DNA of 61,601 nucleotides from Beroe ovata (Eukaryota; Ctenophora; Nuda; Beroida; Beroidae), in the NCBI GenBank assembly GCA_946803715.1, contig CAMPET010000047.1, forward strand, positions 323,405-385,005, in the 5' to 3' direction. The notes under the pieces are model-generated. The model saw nothing but the letters and a program-made list of their open reading frames with translations. It searched no databases and was not told the origin of the DNA. How positions within the stretch are numbered: position 1 is the first letter of the stretch; each line of letters begins with the position of its first letter. Of the stretch, positions 11,412-21,152 are shown piece by piece. Made by a program: the position numbers and the translations under genes.

Positions 11412-13290
11412 CTAAGCTTTGCTCTTATAATCGTCGAGTTGCTTGTCTAGCTCTTCGGCTGTCATTTGCTGCTTCGGTTCTCTCCCTCCCCTGCCTCCAC
11501 GTCCACCTCTGCCACCACGACCCCCACCTCGAGATCTGAGATGATCGAGGGAATTTATTTGAGACGATGAAAAGAATTTAATTTGGCGCGTTTAAAATAA
11601 GCGCGCCGCGCGCGCGTGGAATATGCTTTTTGAATGCCCAAAACACGAATATCACGACGGGAAAAAATCAAATATACTAGCAATAGCAAGAAGACCTAAT
11701 CGACAGGGCACATTTACCTGTTGCCGCCAAATGAATTGGACCGAGAGTTTCCTCTGAATCCACTGCCTCTGTTCCGGTCATTGTTGACAACAGCTGGTGC
11801 GTCCGTCACCAGTTCAATTATCATGGGTTTTCCGTCAAGGGGGACATTATTGTAGGTTTTGAGGGCTCGAGAAGCGTCGGATTTGTTGACATATGTCACG
11901 TCAGCAGTTCCGAGTGAACGACCTGATCGGTCATAGTGTACGGAGTACTCTTTGATAGCTCCGAACTCACTGAACAGTTCCTGCAGAAAATGGCAGACCT
12001 TCAGAAGTTGAATGAGATTCATGAGAACTTTAGATCCGGATTGCCAACATTTTCATCATAACACGATTGTCCATCTAAATAACAATCGCACTTACTCTGA
12101 TGTCCTGATCGTTGACACTGTATTCTAGATTACTGATAAGGAGTTTAGCAATACCACGCCCTGCTGTACTTAACCCCGTGTTGGTGTTGTTACGCCCACC
12201 GCCTCCCTCGTATCTGTCATGTGTCCAGCGTCCTGTGGGCGTCTCCTAGGGAGCGAGAGAGAGAGGGGAGATTAGGAAAACGATACCTCAGGTCTGTGAT
12301 ACAACTTGGTATCAGTGGTAATTGGCATAATGGTAATTGGTAAAAGGCTCTCCTAATCATAGAGCGAGGTAACCAAGTTAAAATTAGATAAAGGAGCACT
12401 TACTCTGGAGTAAGGTGTTGATCTGGCGCCACCGCGTCTACCATTTCCCCCTCTTGAGGAACCCCTGTCTCTTGATCCTCGACTTTTACCCTCTCCTCGG
12501 CCCCCTCTGTTACGCCTCACCTATTCATGAATTACGAAAATCAGTAAGTGTGTGACACTGAATATGTACCTTACTTTGCGTGTTTACTCTTTACAGTTTA
12601 TACTTTTATAGTTTAGGAGTGTTAAAAAGTAGTGACGTGGTTCTGTAGTAAATTCCTACGCATCGCCAAATCAATTCAATACCTGAACGACACATGTACG
12701 AGTGGTTTCTGTGATCCGGTGATAAATTGAGTCAGTTATCAGAAAGACACAGTACTCGTTACTGGAAATATAAGAACTATTCTGCTCGCAATTGTTGCGA
12801 ATTCTATTGGTGAAGTACAAAACATTAGATAAGCCGGATAAGAGCACATGATAAGGTTAATGTGATCAGTTGGCAAAACAATGCCCTCCTGAAATTGCCA
12901 TGTTTCCATCATATCATGTTAACCAAGAAATCACAGTTATGAGAGGTTACTTTCACCATCCGACAAATTTACAATGTGTGAGTTGTCTGTACGCGTACGG
13001 AACCCCACGGTTTCGATTGTTTGATTAACATGCCATAGAGGCTAGGCACATAACCACTCTGTCTTGACCAAAGTTGATTTAGACTGACTCGTTAAATGTT
13101 TGACAACGGGTGCCTTCACACTACACATAACTCCATTACAGCGTTACTAGCAGATATCTACTCTTTTGCATAAACTGCGGAACTCATGCAAGAAGATGCA
13201 CTCATGTCTCGTTCGTAAATGTGTACTCACCATACTGGGCTTGGCTTTGATAATGTCATCAAGTGACATGTCCATTTGCTCCTCAGTCAT
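11412..13290 (-). CDS. ALYREF: THO complex subunit 4 (ALY/REF mRNA export adaptor)
   Basis: ALYREF is the nuclear mRNA export adaptor that links TREX (UAP56/DDX39B) to NXF1. Five exons lie at about 13232-13290, 12405-12528, 12097-12246, 11719-11980 and 11412-11536. The N-terminus has the UAP56-binding motif MDMSLDDIIKAKPS. An RGG-rich linker (NRGGRGEGKSRGSRDRG) follows, then the RRM with RNP2 LLISNLEY and RNP1-side HYDRSGRSLGTADVTY. A second RGG tract (GGGRGGRGGRGGRGG) precedes the C-terminal UAP56-binding helix AEELDKQLDDYKSKA. The order and motifs match animal ALYREF throughout, and length (about 215-225 aa) is slightly shorter than human. The first exon is very short and separated from the rest by an intron of about 700 bp. 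All donors are GTRAGT-like. Confidence 0.95.
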
Positions 13291-14620
13291 GGTGCCTAAA
13301 GAGTTACAAAGTTAACAGACAAATAGAACAGAATAGATCAAGGGCAGTAGCAAGTTAAACGTCACATGATCAATCAAATTTGTTATTTGTTTCCATAGTG
13401 GCTCATCTGCCATGGGCACTGAGCACACAGGTCAAATATGAAATAACAAAACATCGAATATGATAACCATAGCCATGAACCATGGTATTGAGTCTTGGTG
13501 ATTGCTCATTTATTTCTTAAACAACCTGAAGAAACATTTTCTTTTAAAGGACATCACTGCTAAATGTTTACCTAATGGGATCTTGTTGGTGTTCAAGTAA
13601 GAAGTTGAAGAAAAGTCTTGCAGATTGATGTCTCTAAAGAATCTTTCTTTTTGAAATATACCTTTTCATGAAGTATCACTGCTCAGCCATGCATTCATGA
13701 GTACTTGCATTAATCATCACACTGATCACACTTCTTACATCAAATAGTATTTTCATATGTGTCAAAAGAGAAAAAATGAGAAAAACAGATTGAAGGATTA
13801 ACTAAAATTTAGGGGGATAATGTTTCCAAGTTCAGATGAACATTAAAGCATATTACTGGGAATCGTATGATTTTAATGGATATGTCTGTGTTATCTATAA
13901 TATAAAGGAATAAGGCACTTATAGGAAAGTGGTTCCGCTGTACACGGATAACTCGACCAAATGGAGTTGGAGAGTCGGGATTTTTTGCAAGGTGGTAGAA
14001 AAATAAATTCCGCTGTCGAACATCATTTCCGATTTTTGATTTAGGTCTTAGATTTTTCGTAATCGGCGTTCAAAGTTGGGAAAAGGGTTGCAAAAAACGA
14101 CTATGCGATATAGGAGGAATAAGCGTTGCTAGGCGACGTTGGAGTTGCATGTGCATTTTTGATGAAAGTGCGCGCGCTTCACTGCTGTTGTCATTTCGTT
14201 GTTCCCATTTCGATGCTGTACTTATTTAATTTCTCTATTTCACTCACGCCCACTTGACAGGTGTTCTAGTAAACCCTATAAAACAGGAAAATAGCTATAG
14301 ACTTTCAGCATCATAACTTATCAAACTTTTATGAAAAGATATATTTCAAAAAAGAAAGATTCTTTTGAGACCACAAGACTTTTCTCCACCAGGATTCTTT
14401 TAAGTGAACATTATGGTGAGCAGCAAGATCCAAATGAATCACTCTAAGATGAGTGGTGTGCATCAAACCAATACCTACCTCAGCTTTTGGGGTGTAGAAT
14501 TTGAGAGCTCTTGATGAGGTCACTTGTCAATCAATGATAGACCCTGATGCAGCCCAAACTGCATTCTTGCAACACCAGACAGTCACCCCCTGGTCCTGGA
14601 TATGTTCAGTGACCATCTGC

Positions 14621-14718
14621 TTGTCGGGCGATGCCAGACCGCTGATGCAAGCCGCGAAGCGGCTTGCGTCAGCGCGCGCGAAACGAAATTCTCGACAGGG
14701 TCTATCATCGATCGACAA
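14621..14718. mobile_element. Family-2 short TIR element with 8-bp TSD
   Basis: A 98-bp element runs from TTGTCGGGCGATGCC to CATCGATCGACAA. It is flanked by perfect 8-bp direct repeats CCATCTGC (14613-14620 and 14719-14726). Inside is the palindrome GCAAGCCGCGAAGCGGCTTGC. It has no coding capacity, so it must be mobilised in trans if active. Confidence 0.8.
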
Positions 14719-14825
14719 CCATCTGCCAGAACATTAAGGAGTCTTCATCAAGAAAGCAATTGAGATAGCATCACGCCAAGTGAAGGGAGAAAGTTAATAA
14801 AATTGTTGTTGGTCATGGGTCATGG

Positions 14826-14922
14826 TTGTAGGATTTTACCCTACCGTCGGTGCGCGCGATTTTCAATCCGCCCCTTGCCAGGGATAAAATCCCGCCAGCA
14901 AGGGTAGGGTGAAATCCTACAA
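14826..14922. mobile_element. Family-1 MITE-like element, copy 1, 9-bp TSD
   Basis: A 97-bp element with 20-bp inverted ends TTGTAGGATTTTACCCTACC and GGTAGGGTGAAATCCTACAA (one mismatch). It is flanked by perfect 9-bp direct repeats GGGTCATGG at 14817-14825 and 14923-14931. Internal features are GTCGGTGCGCGCGATTTTC and the small inverted pair GGGATAAAATCCC. Confidence 0.9.
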
Positions 14923-14938
14923 GGGTCATGGTTGAGTG

Positions 14939-15028
14939 TTGTAGGATTTTACCCTACCGTCGGTGCGCGCGATTTTCAATCCGCCAGGGATAAAATCCCG
15001 CCAGCAAGGGTAGGGTGAAATCCTACAA
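14939..15028. mobile_element. Family-1 MITE-like element, copy 2, 9-bp TSD
   Basis: A 90-bp near-identical sister of the element at 14826. It is flanked by its own perfect 9-bp duplication GGTTGAGTG (14930-14938 and 15029-15037). It differs from copy 1 mainly by loss of a short CCCCTTG-containing piece. Different target duplications mean separate insertions rather than a tandem duplication. Confidence 0.9.
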
Positions 15029-15121
15029 GGTTGAGTGGCGCTTTTTTGCTGCCAGCCAATTTTTTTCACCAATGAGCTTCAAAATACTGAAGTAAATTTC
15101 ATAGCCACTGTTTTCAATGAA

Positions 15122-15200
15122 ATTGTCAATCGATGATAGACCCTGTCGGCCTATGATGCGACGCGATAAAAGCGCGCGCGAGAAACAGAGGTCTGATAAA
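15122..15200. mobile_element. Family-2 element, one end recognisable
   Basis: It begins TTGTCAATCGATGATAGACC and continues CTGTCGG..GCGCGCGCGAG, the family-2 left end. The second end is not clear, so the boundary is approximate. A similar end, TTGTCAATCAATGATAGACC, lies at 14524. Confidence 0.5.
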
Positions 15201-15650
15201 ATTTGAAAATGTATTGTTTTTACGTGCATTAACAATTAAATAGCTGATCTTGTTTTGTCCCGCGCACATACGGTGTNATATTCCTATTTTGCCGCGGCCA
15301 CAACCTTTTTCGGAATATCTGCACTGAATATCCATATGAAGTATGGAGATCAGATATGGAGAATTTAAAATTTCATTGAAAAACTCGAGAATCTTTCTTT
15401 TCTGAATCTTTCTTTTCTGAAATATATCTTTTCATGAAGTGTGTTCAATGTTTTTCAATGAAATTTTAAACATAGAATTGGGTGATAATGACTCATGCAT
15501 GTCATCTGCACTGACTTTTTATGTTGTACCATCATTCTGTTATCAAGTGCAAGTTATTATTCCAGAAAATGGATTATCCTCAAGCAACATATTAACATCC
15601 CTTTTTGTATTAGAAATAAGAATGTTACCTTGTGAAATGACAATTTATGA

Positions 15651-18600
15651 ATGATGGATATTGATCAGTTCACCAAAAAGTTTGGTGAACAAAGTGGTTC
15701 ACAGGGTTTGGAAAGGTAAACTTTTACTTGACCAACATCTTGACATGTTTTATTAGCATCTGTATTTTGTTTTGTATTGGATGCATATCTGATTCATTAT
15801 TGGTTTCAGGTCTGCCTCCACATTACACTTAGATGATACTCCAAGAAGATCAAGAGATAGGGAAAATGCAGTCATCCCTGGATCTGAACATCTAAAAAGT
15901 TTATCTGTCCAAGTTGAAGTGAGTGTATTAACTATTGATTATAATAATTGTCAGAGTTGTTCAAATTTGATTTTTTTCAATGACAGTAACTCATGAGTCA
16001 AAACCATTTCCCATTAATTGGTGCCTGAATAGAGGTCTGAATATTCATTTCACTTATAAATCTGTGCTGTATATGGACCCCATTCACACTATGTGGTATG
16101 CTTGATAAGTCAATTTGTATGTTAATATGCTTTGTAACTATAGAGATGATTTGATTAAATACTAGTGTGATGTTATAGCTGACTACAGATCATGAGATTT
16201 GTCAATTTTCTGCAGAGCAATGCTGATAGATGATAATATAAGTACACTGATCCTTGATCGGTATACAAGTACACTGATCCTTGATTGATATATCTGCAGC
16301 CATGCTTTTGATTTTTGGATATCCTATTTTGAATTGCTCGCTTAATTATTCCCAGGAAGGCCAGTGGGCTGCTAAGACGAAAGAAAGACAATTGGTCAGA
16401 GAACGTGGAACCTTGTTGAAGGAGTCCAGAGAACTTCAACATGCTGCCAATGTTTTCAATAAAGGTTAGTTTAGGGTTTCTTATGATACTAAACACTAGA
16501 AACAGGTGAGTGGTACCAATTCATGATGAAACGAATTCAGCAAAATTGGAGGATGCAAAGGAACAATTCAATGAACTGCAGCAGAAGATAAACACACTGT
16601 CAAAGCTGCATCACAGTTCTTACCAACTGAGCAAACGGAACACCATTAACAGGTATATCAGTGTTTTCATCCCGGGACATCCCGTGTTTTCATCCCGGGA
16701 CAGACTGTTTCTTGTTATGGCAGAGTGATCTTGCTACTATAGAGTATTAGAACCCCATGTACTGCGAAAGATAAGCAGCCAATCATGACACTATCGATAT
16801 ACTCCCTTTTCAAGTTGTTTCACTGCTACATTCCAGGATTGAGAGTAACAGAAAGAGTTTGCAGAACATGAGGGAAGAGGGGAGAAAGAGGGAAATTTCG
16901 CTGTGAGTATCTATTGGGATACTTCAATGAGCAATCTCTCGATATAATGACACAAAGTTAAGTGAAATATACAATCAAGTCATTGTAAGTCAGTTTTACG
17001 TCCCAGCTGATGTGCTTGAACCACAATTAGATATGTTAATAATTCAAAGTTGAATAAAAGAAATAAAAACATATGTATCTAAAATCTCTTCAAAGTCAGT
17101 AAAAATCATCGAATGACAAGTTCGGTCCACACAGGACAAATTGAAGACTATGAAAACATATGTCTCTTATCCAGAAGTCTGTTTTTGAGCTTAACTCCAC
17201 CTCTCTTACCCCCTCACCCTGCTCAAAGTTGCACGAAACTGTGAGCAGTGTGGTGTAACGCGTATCACTGAACACCGGTATCCACCTCCATGACCTATCC
17301 AACCCATTAAGCTGCTCCGGGTCGATAAAACCTGTTGTTCTACTGTTATTGGAGCTCACAACCCTGACTTGATATGAGTTTCGGACAATCAAATCCTCGC
17401 CCCTCGCCTTGTAGAACATGGCGTATTTCCCGGTCGGTAACACTATATCATAAAGGGAGAATCGCAGCCAGCAGGTCGCATTAACTTTCAGATATCTCAA
17501 ATATTGGCTCGTGTAAACGTCCTCATTTTCAAAAGTCACGTGTTTGAACGCATCATTGTCATTGCTGTGCCAAACAACTCGCTTCTCGTGCAGGAAAATT
17601 GAAACTGTGACTCTTGGTGCGGTGTGCAGTTCTTTCCATTGACTATACTGACACACACTTAATCTGTGATAAGCAGTCGCCTCTACATGTTTGTTCTGAA
17701 ATTCCGCCACATACCGTGTGCAATTCAATCGGAGAATGCGGTAAAACTCCCAGAATTCTTCTATCAGTTTGCTGGCCGATAGTTTGTGTGCGATGGGAAG
17801 GGAATCGAATACTTCAAACCACAATTCGGGAGGGAGTGAAGGAGAGCCATCTCTCAGTCTGAGTGTTTGGATCTTGCTGCGGTGAAGTAAGCCAGTGCGG
17901 TGTACAGTCTTTACAGTCATGCGGCTGTGAGTCACAAAGGTATGTTTGGAACACTCTGTTCTCGAATAGAGAATCCCTGGACCCTGCTCCTTCCTAAATA
18001 CTGCGATGTTTAAATATAATTTTGTCGTTACGGTGTATTATATTGACTGAAAGCATATTATCATGGACATCGGTGCTTGTGTTTGTTTATGTTTCGTCGG
18101 TGTGTCATTGTGTCAGTACTAGAAGTTAGACCGTTTAGAACAATTACTATTCTTTGAATTCATCGAAATTCCATGCGTCAAGTAGTGTTTACTTTCATTA
18201 CTATGCTTGTCAAACAATTGGAAGTTATAAATGATCGTAAATATGCTCTACTCACACTGACGCCTGACCGTTCCCTGTAAAATCTAAATTGTGTTTGTTT
18301 TAGAGAAATGAATTCGTGGCATTTTGGCTGATTCTGCATCACATTCATTAACTATGAACTATTCATGCGTGGAGATAGTCAATGCATTAGAAATTTCTAA
18401 TCAAGTGTAATGTCTAATATGCCTTAGTGTAACATATGTGGATATGCAATAGCAGCAATGTATCAGCGCAATGTGTGCAAACTGCAATGTGTGTGAAATG
18501 AAGGCTACGAAAATTGTGTATAGTGTCTATGTTAGTATTGTTTATTCCTTTGTTTACAGGTCCGTTTTGGCCCAATAACTGTGATGCGACTGTATGTCAT

Positions 18601-21152
18601 AATGCTGGTATATAATACTGCACAATTGTACCATTGTACCAATGTGGCGCGCTGGCGTGTTCATTTCCGTCGCGCGCAATGTTAAATTGACATAGTGAAT
18701 ATGAAATTTCTGCATTTACATTAACACAAAGTTCCGCGCGCAGCGTATTGGCATTTGCAGGTTTTCGGCACACAAATTTAATTTTGTTAACTTTCTACCC
18801 ATCTCGTCATGGCAACGAAGCGAAATGTAATAAGCAGTACAGCAATATCACATTTCCATCCATTCTTTGAGTATAGAATTACTTTCCTGGAAAGATTTGT
18901 GACCATTTAAACCCAACTTGAAAGTATGATCATGAACTTTGAATAATGTGACCATTGACCATTATCATGTTATTTCAGAACAGCCACTGAAGAGCGTTAC
19001 CAATCCATACTGGATGCAATGGATCAGATTATGGTAGAAGCGGAGGAGTTAGGCGTGCAGTTTGAGAAGAAACTTAGAGATAAAGTACGAGATTTGCTAA
19101 TGCTTACAGCTTACTTCGACGATCTATCATAAATAAGCTGATAATATCTCCAATTGAATTCCCTAACCCTTATATCAATGTTAATATTATGGAACCTCAA
19201 GAGTCATGTGTCATGAACTGGCCTCTCTTTTAGGCAAGGGAGCATCATCAGCTGGGAAATCAACTAAAAGAAGTTGGAGCTCAACTTAGACTTGAGCGAG
19301 CTAAAAAAGAGAAACACGTCAAGGTATGAATGAGACAGGCAGACATGTGGCAGGGTGATGTGAGCGAGTTAGTTGGCTCCCACTTTTCAGATAACCCTTT
19401 CCTGTGGATTATATCACTTTCACTGCCATTAGCTGGCGCTGTCTTGCTTTAGCTTGTAATACATGCCCATGGGTCGCTTTAGGAGTTAATATAGAGATGC
19501 TGGCAGTCAAAACAGGATGAATTCCGGATTTGAATCTTCTCTTCGGAAGTTGTCTGTAAAAATTTGCAATTCAACTTTATTCACGTGTACCAAGTGTATT
19601 ATTAGTCTATTGACGCAACATAACCATGTTATGACATGCTATCGGGCTATCCGACTACCAGCTATCCGAATTTACAAGCTATCCGAGTTTATCAGCTATT
19701 TTCCACCTGCAGGAGAGTGAGAAGAGAAGAAGGGAAGAAGCGGTAGAGAGACTATCGCAGTGGAGGGAGGGCGAAGTTGTTAACCAACACCTCAAATCTC
19801 AGCTGCAGAGTTACGAGAAGCAATACCACGATAAAACGAGGTGATCCATGCAGAGATTCTTTCAAGAACCCGTCAAGAACAACATTTGATAGTATTAGAT
19901 TCGCCGATTCAAGGAATGCCCCGGTCCCGTATTTTTGTCAATACCTACGGCATTTCATCTTATGACACAATTCAAAAGGGACTCATATTCAATATGAGTC
20001 ATATTGTCACGTTTTTCTTACGTGTAACATGTCACGTTTTACTAACGTGTAACATGTCACGCTTTTCTCACGTGTTGTGACATGTCACGTGTGCCAGGCA
20101 ATGGGGCAGAGAGACTCGTGACAAAGACAAGGCAGTCGCTCTTCAACAGCGCGAGTATGGGCGGAGGCTGCAGGATGTCAACTGTCTCCTTAGTAAGGTC
20201 GGGGAGGAGCAGAAACGGCTGAGTGACAACAAGGTTCACATTGACAACCTCGCTGTGATCCATAATAATGAGGCGAGAGTACAGGTAAAATACCTCACTT
20301 TATACGAATTTTATCCCTGAAAATTGTAATAAGCATAAACCGTTTTTCAGTTTTTGAATTTTTAACTCAGGATCATATTGCCCGCCAAAAAGCCAACATT
20401 TCGCAACGGCAAACGAAAGCCAACCAATGGCAGCCCAAGCTCACTCAGCTGGCTAGAGAGAACGAAAAGAAAGTGGAGTCTATGGAGAGACGCATGTTGT
20501 TCGTGAGTGCTGACTCCTTGTTTCCCAACCCACATCATTCGTTCCGTTATTCGCAATTCAAGGCCAATTTAATCGGTTTTCATAAAAATGACCTTTTTCA
20601 GGAGGATATGTCGAAAGCCGGGAACACAGAGCGGAATCTGTTCAGGAAAATGAGGGCACTAGAGAGTGAGACGAGGAAGCAAGAACAGATCTGCAACAGC
20701 AAGCGAGCAGCATTGCAAACTAGCTGCAACGCAACCAAGAAACAAGCCCTGGAGCAGCTTAGGAATGATAACTCGTTGCAGAATGAGGTATGGTGATGAA
20801 GTTATCGCTTTTACCATGCTGTTAACATGGTCGTTTTGTTACCCTGAACTCCCATATCCCAACCAAATTTCTGATATTATCATTGTTTACAAAGATAAGT
20901 ACACTAAAATATCACATTATGAATCGTCACACTGATATCACAATAACACACCCTCGCATACAGATGTCAGCTGACGTGTCCCGAGAGGAAACTCTTCTCA
21001 GACAACTCGTTGTACAGAGGGACAACGCCCTCGCCGAGTACAGACAGCACCAGAGCAGTCTGAAAAACATCATCCAACTCTTCCAGACACTATCCACGGA
21101 ACAGGAACGGACGGAAAAACTGTCTACCACCGTGCCCACTAGCAGTAGTTAG
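15651..21152 (+). CDS. Long coiled-coil protein, unrecognised family (12 exons)
   Basis: The gene starts MMDIDQFTKKFGEQSG and ends TVPTSSS at a TAG (21150-21152). Twelve exons begin near 15651, 15810, 16355, 16549, 16839, 18980, 19234, 19715, 20098, 20372, 20602 and 20963; each is bounded by AG and GT and the frame continues throughout. The product is about 490 aa. A Ser-rich N-terminal ~55 residues (SASTLHLDDTPRRSRDRENA) is followed by almost unbroken heptad-like, Glu/Lys/Arg/Gln-rich sequence, so a long rod is predicted. No enzymatic motif, membrane segment or signal peptide is visible. I could not assign it to a named CCDC or centrosomal family. The intron between exons 5 and 6 (about 2 kb) carries a complete antisense gene at 17096-17935. 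Confidence 0.75.
16226..16290. repeat. Direct repeat in coiled-coil gene intron
   Basis: Two copies of AAGTACACTGATCCTTGAT are followed by CGGTATAC or TGATATAT. They lie in the intron ahead of the third exon. Confidence 0.75.
17096..17935 (-). CDS. Intronless nested gene: F-box plus PP2-like lectin-fold candidate
   Basis: A single uninterrupted 279-codon frame lies antisense inside an intron of the coiled-coil gene. It is much longer than background frames in this window and has normal protein composition. Residues ~33-70 (SLPPELWFEVFDSLPIAHKL and following) resemble an F-box, the Skp1-binding module of SCF ubiquitin ligases. The later part, with NATCWLRFSLYDIVLPTGKY, AMFYKARG, RWIPVF and DFWIRDICFHSL, follows the order of phloem-protein-2-type domains: a CWLEI-like strand, YAAYLVFK-like strand and D-W-E-I-like strand near the end. 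F-box/PP2 proteins are best known from plants as sugar-binding SCF receptors. The F-box call is moderate and the PP2 call tentative. Lack of introns in an intron-rich region suggests a retrocopy or transferred gene. Stop is at 17096; the first ATG (17935) is taken, and a second Met lies 5 codons in. Confidence 0.65.
   Translation of the reverse strand: MTHSRMTVKTVHRTGLLHRSKIQTLRLRDGSPSLPPELWFEVFDSLPIAHKLSASKLIEEFWEFYRILRLNCTRYVAEFQNKHVEATAYHRLSVCQYSQWKELHTAPRVTVSIFLHEKRVVWHSNDNDAFKHVTFENEDVYTSQYLRYLKVNATCWLRFSLYDIVLPTGKYAMFYKARGEDLIVRNSYQVRVVSSNNSRTTGFIDPEQLNGLDRSWRWIPVFSDTRYTTLLTVSCNFEQGEGVREVELSSKTDFWIRDICFHSLQFVLCGPNLSFDDFY
19990..20095. repeat. Imperfect ~25-bp tandem repeat with ACGTGT/CACGT words
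   Basis: Three to four diverged units of ACGTGTAACATGTCACGTTT lie immediately before the acceptor of a coiled-coil exon (acceptor GTGCCAG at 20097). Each unit contains the near-palindromes ACATGT and CACGTG. Confidence 0.75.

Larger units (their letters stand above)
13291..15650. other. Intergenic region with mobile elements
   Basis: This shared upstream region separates ALYREF (-) from the coiled-coil gene (+). It contains family-2 element ends at 14524, 14621-14718 and 15122, two family-1 elements at 14826-15028, a single N at 15277, and AT-rich sequence with no convincing exon. Confidence 0.65.

Noticed and set aside
17614-17862. Plus-strand frame opposite the nested gene
   Set aside because: It is the antisense shadow of the 279-codon minus-strand frame, which is longer and protein-like.
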